A stretch of DNA of 64,000 bases from Profftia tarda (GTDB taxonomy: Bacteria; Pseudomonadota; Gammaproteobacteria; Enterobacterales; Enterobacteriaceae). Each line of letters begins with the position of its first letter. Positions within the stretch are counted from its first letter, which is position 1. The stretch lies in NCBI RefSeq assembly GCF_904848675.1, contig NZ_LR890047.1, positions 1,054,001-1,118,000 of the forward strand, read 5' to 3'. The notes under the pieces are model-generated. The model saw nothing but the letters and a program-made list of their open reading frames with translations, was not told the origin of the DNA and ran no database searches. A program made the translations under genes and the position numbers. Positions 1 to 10,034 of the stretch are shown here, in pieces.

Positions 1-112
1 GATTATAGATAGTTTCTATATAGATTCTAATTACTACATTCAAGCGCATGAAATAGAAAAAATTGAAAAGATATACTTCGAGAAAATTGTCAAAGCAGGC
101 ATAAAATTATGA
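1..112 (+). CDS. cyoB: CyoB C-terminal fragment (cytochrome bo oxidase subunit I)
   Basis: This is the last part of the open frame entering the window, read in frame from base 2. It encodes the tail of the heme-copper oxidase subunit I of cytochrome bo. The visible residues include YYIQAHEIEKIEK followed by KAGIKL and a TGA at 110-112. They align with the known E. coli CyoB tail (YYVPVAEIEKLEN and TKAGLKNGN). The stop overlaps the cyoC start as ATGA, the usual tight coupling of this operon. The catalytic core lies outside the window, so integrity cannot be judged. Confidence 0.85.
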   Translation, partial: IIDSFYIDSNYYIQAHEIEKIEKIYFEKIVKAGIKL

Positions 113-711
113 TAAGTGATACTTTGCAGATTCAGAAGAGAGACACAAAAAGATATGCCGGAGACACCAAGATCTTTGGTTTTAGAATCTACCTAATGAG
201 CGACTGCATTTTGTTTGCAGCCTTATTTGCAACTTATGCAGTCTTGGTGAATAACATTGCTGATGGTCCATCCGGTAGAGAGATATTTAAATTACCGTTT
301 GTGCTAACTGAAACCTTATTACTATTGTTGAGTAGTATGACATGCGGTTTTTCTATTCTGGCGATACAAAAAAATAAATCTTACAATATAATCACTTGGT
401 TGGGGATGACTTTTCTTTTAGGAGCAAGTTTTATCGCCATGGAAAGCTACGAATTTCATAACCTATTTTCAGAAGGTTTTGGTCCTGATAAAAGTGCATT
501 CCTATCTGCATTTTTTGCACTAGCTGGTACTCACGGCATTCACGTAACCAGCGGACTTCTGTGGATTATTGTTATGATGATTCAGATTAGCAAAACAGGT
601 CTGATTTCTGCTAATATAACTCGTTTAGTCTGTCTAAGCTTATTCTGGCATTTATTAGATATTGTATGGGTTTGTTTATTCACTTTTGTTTATCTTGTAG
701 GTTTAATATAA
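109..711 (+). CDS. cyoC: Cytochrome bo ubiquinol oxidase subunit III
   Basis: CyoC is an inner-membrane structural subunit of the proton-pumping ubiquinol oxidase that reduces oxygen to water. It has 200 residues against 204 in E. coli. It contains about five membrane helices and the family stretches KIFGFRIYLMSDCILF (near residue 22), LPFVLTETLLLL and FFALAGTHGIHVTSGL. Translation starts at the ATG overlapping the cyoB stop. The N-terminus lacks the His-rich run of E. coli CyoC, which is not essential. Its TAA stop overlaps the cyoD ATG by one base, so the operon is intact here. Confidence 0.95.
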   Translation: MISDTLQIQKRDTKRYAGDTKIFGFRIYLMSDCILFAALFATYAVLVNNIADGPSGREIFKLPFVLTETLLLLLSSMTCGFSILAIQKNKSYNIITWLGMTFLLGASFIAMESYEFHNLFSEGFGPDKSAFLSAFFALAGTHGIHVTSGLLWIIVMMIQISKTGLISANITRLVCLSLFWHLLDIVWVCLFTFVYLVGLI

Positions 712-1064
712 TGATTAATATAATTGCAAACCAAAAACAACATTTATCAGACACTTCAAATGTCAGAGAAAATAGTGCTAGGCCTTATATTATTGGATTT
801 ATTCTGTCTATCATCCTTACGATTATTCCATTTTGGATGGTGACAGGTGCTACTTCTTCAAAGAGAACTATTTTAGCAACCGTGATTACGATGGCGATTA
901 TACAAATTTTTGTTCATCTGATTTATTTTATGCATACCAAAATATCTTATGAAGAATGCTGGAATCTCGTATCCTTAATATTTACCACCGTTGTAATTGC
1001 TATCATTATCGCTGGTTCACTGTGGATTATGTACCATCTAAACATGAATATGATGGATTACTAA
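711..1064 (+). CDS. cyoD: Cytochrome bo ubiquinol oxidase subunit IV
   Basis: CyoD is the small subunit IV of cytochrome bo, needed for assembly of the copper-B site. I place the start at 711, where TAATG couples it to the cyoC stop. The frame is open further upstream to 666 but that part only overlaps cyoC. The product is 117 residues (109 in E. coli). It has three predicted helices and the close matches GFILSIILTIIPFWMV and SLWIMYHLNMNMM to the E. coli protein. The N-terminus before residue 25 is poorly conserved, as in the family. Confidence 0.93.
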   Translation: MINIIANQKQHLSDTSNVRENSARPYIIGFILSIILTIIPFWMVTGATSSKRTILATVITMAIIQIFVHLIYFMHTKISYEECWNLVSLIFTTVVIAIIIAGSLWIMYHLNMNMMDY

Positions 1065-1074
1065 AGATCTAGCT

Positions 1075-1944
1075 ATGATCATCAAGAAATACTTAGAAAT
1101 TACTAAACCTGGCATTATCTTAGGCAACCTTATATCGGTGATCAGTGGTTTTTGCTTAGCATCTCAAGGCAGTTTAGATTTATCAATATTGATATTGACA
1201 CTGTTAGGAGTATCATTAATTATCGCATCAGCCTGTGTATGCAATAACTACATAGACCGAGATATAGATGCAATCATGGATCGGACTAAAAATCGTGTTC
1301 TGGCTAAAGGTTTAATATCCCTAAGAGCAACATTAATATATGCAGCTCTATTAGGACTAGCTGGTATTGCAATATTATATTTTTCGGTTACTATGCTTAC
1401 AGCAGTTTTAGCATCTATTGGATTCATAATATATGTATTAGTTTATAGCCTTCATATGAAGCGCAACTCTACCTATGCCACTTTAATAGGCAGCATATCT
1501 GGCTCATTGCCTCCAGTTATTGGATATTGCGCAATTAGCAAATATTTTGATACTGGAGCGCTGATCCTATTGACTATATTTAGTCTTTGGCAAATGCCAC
1601 ACTCTTATGCAATTGCTATTTTTTGCTTTGAAGATTATAGAAAAGCTAAAATTCCAGTACTACCAGTAGTCAAAGGAATTTTAGTAACAAAAAAATACAT
1701 TTTACTATATATATTAGCATTCATGTTTGCAAGCATGATGCTATCATTCAGTGGCTATGCAGGTTATAAATATCTTAGCGTTTCCATAGGATTAAGTATA
1801 TGGTGGTTCACCATAGCACTGTCAGGATACAGAAAAAACGTAGATGATCGTCTATGGGCACGTAAACTATTTCTTTTATCTATTATTACTATAACTTGTA
1901 CAAGTATTATGATATCAATTGATTTTAGCTCTTCTGTTACATAA
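1075..1944 (+). CDS. cyoE: Protoheme IX farnesyltransferase (heme O synthase)
   Basis: CyoE attaches a farnesyl group to heme B to make heme O, the cofactor of the high-spin site of cytochrome bo. It is a polytopic UbiA-superfamily membrane protein of 289 residues (296 in E. coli). The first Asp-rich prenyl-diphosphate motif is clear at N57-D61-D65 (NNYIDRDID), followed by DRTKNR. A YxxxMKR-type loop appears near residue 126. The gene starts 10 bases after cyoD and ends the operon. Keeping CyoE implies that farnesyl diphosphate is still made. The MEP genes ispG and ispH in this window agree with that. Confidence 0.95.
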   Translation: MIIKKYLEITKPGIILGNLISVISGFCLASQGSLDLSILILTLLGVSLIIASACVCNNYIDRDIDAIMDRTKNRVLAKGLISLRATLIYAALLGLAGIAILYFSVTMLTAVLASIGFIIYVLVYSLHMKRNSTYATLIGSISGSLPPVIGYCAISKYFDTGALILLTIFSLWQMPHSYAIAIFCFEDYRKAKIPVLPVVKGILVTKKYILLYILAFMFASMMLSFSGYAGYKYLSVSIGLSIWWFTIALSGYRKNVDDRLWARKLFLLSIITITCTSIMISIDFSSSVT

Positions 1945-3328
1945 CAATATTGATAAATTTAAGTAATACAATAAGTATTGTGATACTAAGCTTTATTATA
2001 TCACGCAATACAAGGCAAGATTATTTGAGGTATTTCCTAATCATACATAATAGTTGTTGCAATATGCAACTTAATCTTTAGTTTTAAAAAGAAGAAAATA
2101 ACAGCCTTATTATTTAATAATACAAGAAAATTCTGATAATAATGCCAAAAAATAAATAAAATTATATATTCTTAATATACGAAAATACTATATAAGTAAA
2201 TTACTTTAAAGAAGTAATATAAGATACCGTAAGTACTCGTAAAATAGTTTATATCAACAAAATATTTCTCGTTATATTTTTAAACAATGCAAACATTTTC
2301 TTAAAGATTTTTAAAAATACTCTTTTGATAAAACTTATTTAGCCTTTTAACATTTATTTAATAATATTATTTTTGCTCTTTATAATAATAGAAATAGTTG
2401 TCTAATAATGGTTTTGATTCTAGTAATAACACAATTTTTTAAAATTTATCAGTATCATCTTTTTTCGTCATAGTAGACCTAATGAATTTATAATAATTGA
2501 CTGGACTGCTAATTTATAATACTTACAGGTAAGCAATCATACTGATCTTCCAAATACACTTTATACAACTTAGTTTTACTTGATAACTTCAATCTAAGAT
2601 TCTCTAATCTTATTATATAAAATATCAGGATTTCTTGCATTATGATGCAGATATCAAGATTAAATTGTATAAGAAAAGAATAGGAATATCACGAAAGATT
2701 ATTAATTGTTCATAAAAATGTTAATAACACACTGTGCAAATATGGGTGATCATTATCTTAGTCGCTAAAAAATACTACACCTAGCACACATCTTTTAGCA
2801 AAACAGGATAAATCTAGAGCTTATATGAATGTATTAATCAAATTATTTTAGTTACTCTTTCAGAAAAGATAGTCAATACAGTAAAAAATAACATAATAAT
2901 TCATAACACCTGAAGTTAGTCAGCCGAGGTAGTGCGCAAATATCTGCAATGTGGCTCAATAAATATTTTTCTAAAAATATTTCAAGATTAAATGATGAAT
3001 ATAATATAAAACATAACTTTTAAAGTTTGGCACTGATAAAATAAAAGATATGAGGAAAGAGAAGCAGAAAAATAGTTAGAATAAAAATCTATTCCATAGA
3101 TTAAGAAGAATGCAGAAATTACAAGTACTATGATGTACAGCAATGATAAAAAGTGTTTAAAGCATCTACTATTATCATTTTTTAAATTATATCTGCTGGT
3201 ATTCTTATATCAAAGGTTACATGATGTTTTTCAATGGGCAAACTAGCGCATTATAACATAGAGATGATGTTTAATTAAACTAAAATAATTTACTATTAAA
3301 TATTTTGTAATAATTATATAACTATCCT
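1945..3328. other. Eroded spacer between cyoE and proY
   Basis: About 1.4 kb of very AT-rich DNA with stops in all frames. The genes either side converge on it. I recognise no gene remains. A short AT-only hairpin (10-bp arms, 2-base loop) lies at 2961-2982. I see no convincing terminator with a U-run after cyoE or proY. Confidence 0.6.
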
Positions 3329-4729
3329 TTAAGGAGAAATTTGTTTTTTCTTATCTTGATTTCGCTTTGGCGGAGGGGTTACCATAAACAAGTAATACCC
3401 CATCAACATAATGATAATCCATAAAATACCAACATAAAGTGATATCCTAGTATCAGGAAAATATCCTATAAGACCAACAATAAAAATTAAACATACAATA
3501 CCAATTGTGGAGGTGAATATGCCACCGCGCAGCGGAAAATCTAGCGCTTTTATCTGTTCATGATTCAATCTATGACGAAAAGCAATATGGGATGATAAAA
3601 TCATAATCCAAACCCAAACTGTTGCGAATGTTGCTAGCGAAGCAATAACTACGAAAACCTTTTCCGGAATGATGTAATTTAAATAAATTGCGCTCAACAA
3701 AGATAACAACGTAAATAATACAGTGACCCAGGGAATCCCGAAACGCCCAGAAACCTTAGAAAATATTTTAGGAGCATTTCCTTGCTGTGCCATACCTTGC
3801 AACATACGTCCAACACCAAAAACATCACTATTAATAGCTGATAATGATGCAGTGATCACTACTAAGTTTAGCAAACTAACTGCTCCAGTCATACCAATAT
3901 GCTGAAACGTTAGAACAAATGGACTACCTTGAGTCCCTACTTGATTCCATGGATAAATTGACATAATTACAAATAATGTAGTGAAATAAAACAGTAAAAT
4001 ACGCAGAGGCACTGCATTTATAGCTTTAGGTATCGATTGGTTCGGGTTTTTAGCTTCAATTGCAGTCATGCCAATAATCTCAATGCCGCCATAAGAAAAC
4101 ATCACTAACTGTAGTGACATGATCATTCCTGTGAAGCCATTACTAAAAAAACCACCGTTTGTCCACAAATTATGGATACCCGTAGGATGGCCGTGATTTC
4201 CTATGCCCCATAAAATGATCCCAATACCAACTGTAATCATAATAATTATAGTAACAACTTTGAAAAGAGAGAGCCAGAACTCAATCTCACCAAATACTTT
4301 TACTTTCATTAGATTTAGAGTACCAATTATCAAAACAACGCTTAGTACCCAAATCCAGCGAGGAACAGCAGGAACCCAAGTGCTCATATATAGACTACAA
4401 GCTGTGACATCAGCAATCGCAACAATAAGAATTTCAAAGCAGTATGTCCAACCCGTAATATACCCAGCAATTGGTCCTAAATAATCTTGCGCATAACAAG
4501 AAAAAGAACTAGCTTGCGGATTATGAACAGACATTTCTCCCAGAGCACGCATGATGATGAAAATAATCCCGCCACCAATGAGATAAGAGAGCAAAACACT
4601 AGGACCTGCCATATTAATCGCTTCAGCAGAACCGTAAAACAATCCTGTACCAATAGCTGAACCAAGCGCGATGAAATTAATATGACGAGTATTAAGACTG
4701 CGTTTCATTTTATTAGTTTTTTGCTTCAT
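3329..4729 (-). CDS. proY: Proline-specific permease-like amino-acid transporter
   Basis: ProY belongs to the amino acid-polyamine-organocation (APC) family and is an inner-membrane importer with 12 predicted helices. The E. coli protein is a cryptic proline transporter. The 466-residue product tracks E. coli ProY (457) from end to end. Landmarks are the first-helix motif ALGSAIGTGLFYGSAEAI, MRALGEMSVHNP, TGWTYCFEILIVAIADVTA and FSYGGIEIIG. A GGAA ribosome site sits 7 bases before the ATG. It lies 73 bases after brnQ, as in the enterobacterial brnQ-proY pair. Real substrate specificity cannot be read from sequence. Confidence 0.92.
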   Translation of the reverse strand: MKQKTNKMKRSLNTRHINFIALGSAIGTGLFYGSAEAINMAGPSVLLSYLIGGGIIFIIMRALGEMSVHNPQASSFSCYAQDYLGPIAGYITGWTYCFEILIVAIADVTACSLYMSTWVPAVPRWIWVLSVVLIIGTLNLMKVKVFGEIEFWLSLFKVVTIIIMITVGIGIILWGIGNHGHPTGIHNLWTNGGFFSNGFTGMIMSLQLVMFSYGGIEIIGMTAIEAKNPNQSIPKAINAVPLRILLFYFTTLFVIMSIYPWNQVGTQGSPFVLTFQHIGMTGAVSLLNLVVITASLSAINSDVFGVGRMLQGMAQQGNAPKIFSKVSGRFGIPWVTVLFTLLSLLSAIYLNYIIPEKVFVVIASLATFATVWVWIMILSSHIAFRHRLNHEQIKALDFPLRGGIFTSTIGIVCLIFIVGLIGYFPDTRISLYVGILWIIIMLMGYYLFMVTPPPKRNQDKKKQISP

Positions 4730-4802
4730 AGCATTTCCGCAGTATTCATAAGGTATATAAACACTATTATGATTTTAACATGTCATTTGATATCTATCAA
4801 AA

Positions 4803-6131
4803 CTAATTTGAGTTATGCACCACAACTTTTCGAGAACGCATCTTGCGATCATACACCCCTGCAATCACTAACATTAAAAGTGATGGAAGACACCATGCAA
4901 GACCTTGATCTGATAATGGCCAATTTTCAATACACACAGGTAAATTAATATGCGGCATAGCCCCTTTAAAAGCATCCAGAGCGCCCAATACCAAGCTTAC
5001 AATAATCACCGGGAAAAATACACGTGTAACATCATGCCACCAGCGCACAGTGAAGCTTAATAACACTAAAAGGATACATGGTGGGTAGATCGTTCGAAGC
5101 ACAGGTATAGAAATTTGAATTAAATGATTCATGCCAAGATTAGATAGTATCATTGATAAGAAACCTAGAATCAATACCAAGATACGATAACTAAACGGCA
5201 GGTACTGAGAAAAAAAATCGGCCGAAGCACATGTTAGCCCAATAGCTGTTACCATGCAGGCAATAAAAATCAGGGCAGCGAGGAATAGGCTACCTAGCCT
5301 ACCAAAGGTATGATGAACATAAGCATGCAGGACAACTGCTCCATTTTGCTCATCTGCCGCGACTAACCCCCCACTACTAGAGCCAAGTTGAAACAAGCTG
5401 AGATAGACTAAAATCAAGCCAATACCAGCAATAAAACTTGCCCATAAGGCGTATCTAGTTAATAATCGGCTACCAACCACGCCGCGGGAACGAGCTGCAT
5501 TAACTATTACACTACCTAATAACATGGCTCCTATCGTATCCATAGTCAAATAGCCGTTTAAAAATCCACTAGAGAAAGGATTTTCCTCATAAATTTTAAT
5601 TGCTGGTATATACGAACCATATGGAAATAAAACGGCAGCAATACCTAGCATAGCCAATGCAAAAATTTTTACAGGAGCTAAAACGTGCCCGACGGTATCG
5701 AGTAATTTGCTAGGGTACATTGATATTGCAGTAACTAGAACAAAATAGAAAAAGCTGTAAACCAGTAAAGGCATGGCACCCTGACCAGTTAAAGGCGCAA
5801 TACCAAGCTCAAATGAAACAGTTGCAGTGCGTGGCATTGCAAATAATGGTCCGACGGATAAATAAGACACAATTGCCAAACTTAAGCCAAATATTCGGCC
5901 AAGTGGCTTACTAAGAGCATCAATGCTTCCTCCTGCTTTAGCTAATGCTATTAGGGTAAGCACGGGTAATATAACTGAAGTTATAAGAAATCCGGCGGCC
6001 GCAATCCAAAAGTGCTGCCCAGACTGTAAACCAACTATCGGAGGAAAAATAATATTACCTGCACCTACGAATAGCGCAAAGGTCATAAATCCCAATCCTA
6101 AAATATCTTTGAACGTTAAGCGATGATTCAT
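4803..6131 (-). CDS. brnQ: Branched-chain amino acid transport system II carrier protein
   Basis: BrnQ is a sodium-coupled inner-membrane importer of leucine, isoleucine and valine with about 12 helices. I start it at 6131, giving MNHRLTFKDI, because this matches the E. coli N-terminus. An in-frame extension to 6176 has no homology. That gives 442 residues (439 in E. coli). Matching stretches include GFMTFALFVGAGNIIFPP, NGYLTMDTIGAM and VSNLG-type repeats near residue 330. It is the first gene of brnQ-proY. An intact importer for essential amino acids suggests the cell takes up, rather than only exports, these compounds. Confidence 0.93.
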   Translation of the reverse strand: MNHRLTFKDILGLGFMTFALFVGAGNIIFPPIVGLQSGQHFWIAAAGFLITSVILPVLTLIALAKAGGSIDALSKPLGRIFGLSLAIVSYLSVGPLFAMPRTATVSFELGIAPLTGQGAMPLLVYSFFYFVLVTAISMYPSKLLDTVGHVLAPVKIFALAMLGIAAVLFPYGSYIPAIKIYEENPFSSGFLNGYLTMDTIGAMLLGSVIVNAARSRGVVGSRLLTRYALWASFIAGIGLILVYLSLFQLGSSSGGLVAADEQNGAVVLHAYVHHTFGRLGSLFLAALIFIACMVTAIGLTCASADFFSQYLPFSYRILVLILGFLSMILSNLGMNHLIQISIPVLRTIYPPCILLVLLSFTVRWWHDVTRVFFPVIIVSLVLGALDAFKGAMPHINLPVCIENWPLSDQGLAWCLPSLLMLVIAGVYDRKMRSRKVVVHNSN

Positions 6132-7427
6132 AATGATATATAGTATTACCTTAATAATAGCTTCAAAAGTCAACAAATTTAGATACTATCAAATATAAAT
6201 TTAAAATTTATAAAAAATTATGTATGAAAGTATATATTTTTATTCTCGCCTGTAATCCATTTATATAAGTTTAGTTACAGGTGCAGAAAAGAGGTTTAGT
6301 AAGATCTTAAAGAATCAAACTTTAATGATTAGTTCTCTCATCGCATCAAAAGGAAAGGAAGAATAGGGAAGAAATAAATTTCTAGTCATAATATAAATCA
6401 AAACACCCTAAAAGTATGGAAAAATCATAATGATCACATTTGTTATGATGTCCATTTGTCTGAATACGGTCTATAGTTATCTTATAGATTATTAAAGATG
6501 TAAATAAAGACTTGCACAAAATCACGAATAATTCAAGAAAATATTTACCGTTGAGGCAACACATCAAAAAATTATTTCAAAGAAACATAAAGATGCTATT
6601 TATGAAATTATTAAATAATTTATTATTAAAGAAATAAACTAAGACAAAAATTAATAAAACGATATACTACTTAAAGAATTAATATTGCCGAGAACACTTA
6701 ACTCAATATTCTAATATCTCTATTATAAAAATAAGCTTATTAGCAAGCTATTAATACTATAATTTGTCAAATATGCAGAAACTTTATCATTATAAATTAG
6801 AAGAAAATATCAGCATAAAATAAATACTCCTAAATTTCACGGAACATTAGCATTTAAGCTAGACATTAGCATTTAAGCTAGAGTAAGTAATATTAAGAAA
6901 TTAATATTGCTAATATTGATATACATTCTAAAACAAAATATGCATAAATATATCAAAGAACTCATCACTATATTAGTCTTAGAAAGACTAGAGATAAAAT
7001 AAAACTGATTAAGACAACAAAATTGTAATCATAGCAAAGAGCATAAGAATCATACTTATTACATCACTATAAAAGATAAATAGATTATAGGTCCTAATAT
7101 TTCCTTCCTATTAAACTTTAGTAAGAAGTATTGCGCAGAAAAATCTTTTTATAAGAAAATATATCTAATTTATTCTAGTAGAATATTAGTTACTTCTAAT
7201 TTAAATCTGTATTATACCTCCTAGTCTACATAACATTCTAAGATATATAAAACATTTTTTTAGAATTTTAATTGTCGCTTTATTTTACAATTATTTTTTT
7301 AAAGTATAGCTTTGATTGTATTTTACGAATATCAAAATAACTATAAAAATGCAAGCGTGCTCTCCACAAATCGACACACAATGTATGAAAACTCGTATCA
7401 CGTTCACTTAAAATAGAAAGGTCATCT
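6132..7427. other. Eroded spacer between brnQ and accD
   Basis: About 1.3 kb without a supportable gene, between divergent brnQ and accD. In E. coli accD is preceded by dedA, and nothing like it is recognisable here. The only structured item is a perfect 19-bp tandem duplication at 6844-6881. Promoters for both genes must lie at the two ends, but I could not fix them. Confidence 0.6.
6844..6881. repeat. Perfect 19-bp tandem duplication
   Basis: The unit acattagcatttaagctag occurs twice head to tail (6844-6862 and 6863-6881) with no mismatch. It sits in eroded spacer, far from either gene. It is most simply a recent replication-slippage product. Confidence 0.9.
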
Positions 7428-8330
7428 ATGAGCTGGATTGAACGAATTCTTAACAAAAGTAAGATAACTCACAGTCGTAAAGCTAACATTCCTGAAGGTG
7501 TCTGGACTAAATGCTATAGCTGTGGTCAAGTGCTATATCGAGCCGAACTAAAACTTAATCTAGATGTTTGCCCTAAATGTGATTACCATATGCGCATCTC
7601 TGCCCGTGCAAGGCTAGAGACTATCTTAGACAAAAGTAGCGAGATTGAACTAGGTATTGAGCTAGAGCCAAAAGATATTATTAAGTTTAAAGACTTAAAA
7701 AAATACAAAGATCGAATACTAACAGCACAGAGGCAGACTGGTGAAAAAGACGCATTAGTTGTCATGAAGGGTACATTAAAAGGTATGACTGTTGTCGCTG
7801 CATCCTTCGAGTTTGCTTTTATGGGTGGATCCATGGCTTCTGTAGTGGGAGCTCGTTTTGTTCGTGCGGTTGAACAAGCCATGGAAGATTACTGCCCATT
7901 AATTTGTTTTTCTGCTAGCGGCGGCGCACGCATGCAAGAGTCATTAATATCTCTGATGCAAATGGCAAAAACTAGTGCTGCATTAGCTAAATTGAAAGCA
8001 CGTGGATTACCATACATATCTGTTTTGACTGATCCAACGATGGGGGGTGTGTCTGCGAGCCTAGCAATGCTGGGGGATATTAACATAGCCGAACCTAAAG
8101 CACTCATTGGATTTGCTGGGCCACGAGTTATAGAACAAACCGTACGTGAAACTTTGCCCCCGGGATTTCAGAGGAGCGAATTTCTGCTCAAAAAAGGTGC
8201 GATAGATATTATTGTGCGTCGTCCAGAAATGCGCGAAAAATTGGCAAGCCTCTTGGCTAAGATGATGAGAAAACCGAATCCTGTTGGCAAGGAAATAATT
8301 AGTGATATTTCACTTGAGGATGAAAGATAA
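7428..8330 (+). CDS. accD: Acetyl-CoA carboxylase carboxyltransferase subunit beta
   Basis: AccD is the beta half of the carboxyltransferase that, with AccA, moves carboxyl from biotin carrier protein to acetyl-CoA. This gives malonyl-CoA for fatty acid synthesis in the cytosol. It has 300 residues (304 in E. coli). An N-terminal zinc ribbon has cysteines at 29, 32, 48 and 51, followed by the crotonase-like core with SGGARMQESL and DPTMGGVSASLAMLGD. AAAGG lies just before the ATG. It heads the accD-folC-dedD-cvpA series as in E. coli. No decay is visible. Confidence 0.97.
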   Translation: MSWIERILNKSKITHSRKANIPEGVWTKCYSCGQVLYRAELKLNLDVCPKCDYHMRISARARLETILDKSSEIELGIELEPKDIIKFKDLKKYKDRILTAQRQTGEKDALVVMKGTLKGMTVVAASFEFAFMGGSMASVVGARFVRAVEQAMEDYCPLICFSASGGARMQESLISLMQMAKTSAALAKLKARGLPYISVLTDPTMGGVSASLAMLGDINIAEPKALIGFAGPRVIEQTVRETLPPGFQRSEFLLKKGAIDIIVRRPEMREKLASLLAKMMRKPNPVGKEIISDISLEDER

Positions 8331-8476
8331 GAATTATTTGTAAAATACATTTTTTCTGACATGCTCAGAAATTGATTAATCTGTTAAGCAGCAGTATGAA
8401 AGACATGCCTTAATCTAAGAAGTATATTAATACTCTTTGCACTAGTATGCACATGACTAAGGAACGATTAATTAAT

Positions 8477-9769
8477 ATGAAAATTTTTTCAATTCCTCGA
8501 GCTACATCTCCATTACGATATTGGTTATATTATCTTGAACATCTGCAGAATCAAAATATTGAACCGGGACTTAAACGAGTTAAAAAAGTTGCTAAAAGAC
8601 TTGATCTTCTAAAAACCGCTCGAACAATATTTACGGTTGCAGGTACAAATGGTAAAGGGACTACATGCAGCATTTTAGAAGGAGTTTTGCTTGCCGCAGG
8701 ATACCGCGTAGGTGTTTATAGCTCTCCGCATCTATTACGTTATACTGAGCGAGTCAGAATTCAGGGGAAAGAACTTAAAGAAGCGGATCATTCCTATTCC
8801 TTTGCTATTTTAGAGAAAGGTCGTTCTGATATTTCTCTGACTTATTTTGAATATAGTACCTTATCAGCGTTGTATCTTTTTCAACAGTCCGATCTGGATG
8901 TGATCATACTTGAAGTGGGCATTGGAGGACGTTTAGATGCGACCAATATTATAGACCCTAGCGTTGCCATAGTTACTAGTATTGCCTTGGATCATACCGC
9001 TTTGCTGGGGTTTGATCGCGAAAGCATCGGCCGAGAAAAAGCCGGTATTTTCCGCGCTGGAATTCCAGCTATTATAGGTGACCCTGATATGCCAGATACT
9101 ATGCGTAAGGTTGCTACAGAAAAAGGTGCAACTCTTTATCGTCGTAGAATTGAGTGGGATTTTAGCACAAACAATCAAGAGTGGATATGGCATAGTGCAT
9201 GCACAACATGGTCGCATTTACCACTACCACAAGTACCACTTCCTAATGCTGCAACTGCATTAGCTGCGCTGAACTACTCTAATATTAACATTGATGAAAA
9301 GGCAATAATTCATGGTTTGGTAAGCACCTTTTTGCCTGGACGTTTTCAAGTTATAAACACGGAACCTCTTCTGATCCTCGATGTGGCGCACAATCCAGAC
9401 GCAGCAAAATATTTGGCCGGACGATTACGAGAATTCATCAACAATCGACTTAATAAAAAAATACAGCCTGGCTGTCTACGTGCAGTCGTGAGTATGCTGG
9501 CAAGCAAAGATGTATCAGGAATGATAGAATACATGAAACCTTTGATTCATTACTGGTATTGCGCTCCATTAAAAGAGCCGTATGGAGCTTCAATTGAGCT
9601 CTTGACCAAATATTTGGATAAACCTAATATTTTTAAAAATGTTAAAAAAGCATGGATAGAAGCGATGAAAGATGCTACACCGCAAGATATTATTATTGTT
9701 TATGGTTCTTTTCAAACTGTTGCAAGTGTCATGGAGGCACTAAATAAGGAAGATGCAAGTGACAAATAA
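8477..9769 (+). CDS. folC: Bifunctional dihydrofolate synthase / folylpolyglutamate synthase
   Basis: FolC joins dihydropteroate to glutamate and then adds further glutamates to folates, using ATP in the cytosol. I use the ATG at 8477 because MKIFSIPRATSPL lines up with the E. coli N-terminus. Two upstream in-frame ATGs at 8447 and 8453 have no homology or ribosome site. AAGGA at 8459-8463 is rather far (13 bases). The product is 430 residues (422 in E. coli). The ATP loop AGTNGKGTT is at 55-63 and the Mur-ligase motif DVAHNPDA lies in the C-terminal half. Its end overlaps dedD by 11 bases. Confidence 0.95.
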   Translation: MKIFSIPRATSPLRYWLYYLEHLQNQNIEPGLKRVKKVAKRLDLLKTARTIFTVAGTNGKGTTCSILEGVLLAAGYRVGVYSSPHLLRYTERVRIQGKELKEADHSYSFAILEKGRSDISLTYFEYSTLSALYLFQQSDLDVIILEVGIGGRLDATNIIDPSVAIVTSIALDHTALLGFDRESIGREKAGIFRAGIPAIIGDPDMPDTMRKVATEKGATLYRRRIEWDFSTNNQEWIWHSACTTWSHLPLPQVPLPNAATALAALNYSNINIDEKAIIHGLVSTFLPGRFQVINTEPLLILDVAHNPDAAKYLAGRLREFINNRLNKKIQPGCLRAVVSMLASKDVSGMIEYMKPLIHYWYCAPLKEPYGASIELLTKYLDKPNIFKNVKKAWIEAMKDATPQDIIIVYGSFQTVASVMEALNKEDASDK

Positions 9770-10034
9770 GTTTCAAAATAGATTAATTGGTGTGGTTATA
9801 ATCATCGCACTAGGTATCATTATACTGCCTAATTTATTTCACAGACAGAAAAAACACTATCAACATCAGTTTACCGCTATTCCCTTAATACCTAAACTTA
9901 GAGAGAACGTTTTAAATCATATTATGCCTCCGATAAATCAGCCACTTAGTAAAATACCTAACATATCACAGACAGCAAATACTAATAATACGAACAACGC
10001 CATTATCAATATACAACATCAAAGTCTTAATTAA
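9759..10034 (+). CDS. dedD: Truncated DedD: cell-division SPOR protein lacking its SPOR domain
   Basis: DedD is normally an inner-membrane protein of about 220 residues whose periplasmic SPOR domain binds septal peptidoglycan. Here only 91 residues remain. They include the short cytoplasmic start TNKFQNRLIG, the single membrane helix (VVIIIALGIIILPNLF) and the juxtamembrane part QKKHYQHQFTAIPLIPK. All of these match E. coli DedD. The rest is Asn/Thr/Ile-rich and then stops, so the linker and whole SPOR domain are missing. I choose GTG at 9759 because MASKFQNRL starts at this point in E. coli; ATG at 9753 is an alternative. It overlaps folC. It may be a pseudogene or a small membrane remnant. 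Confidence 0.75.
   Translation: MTNKFQNRLIGVVIIIALGIIILPNLFHRQKKHYQHQFTAIPLIPKLRENVLNHIMPPINQPLSKIPNISQTANTNNTNNAIINIQHQSLN

Noticed and set aside
6382..6567. 61-codon minus-strand frame
   Set aside because: AT-rich spacer translation with no homology or ribosome site.
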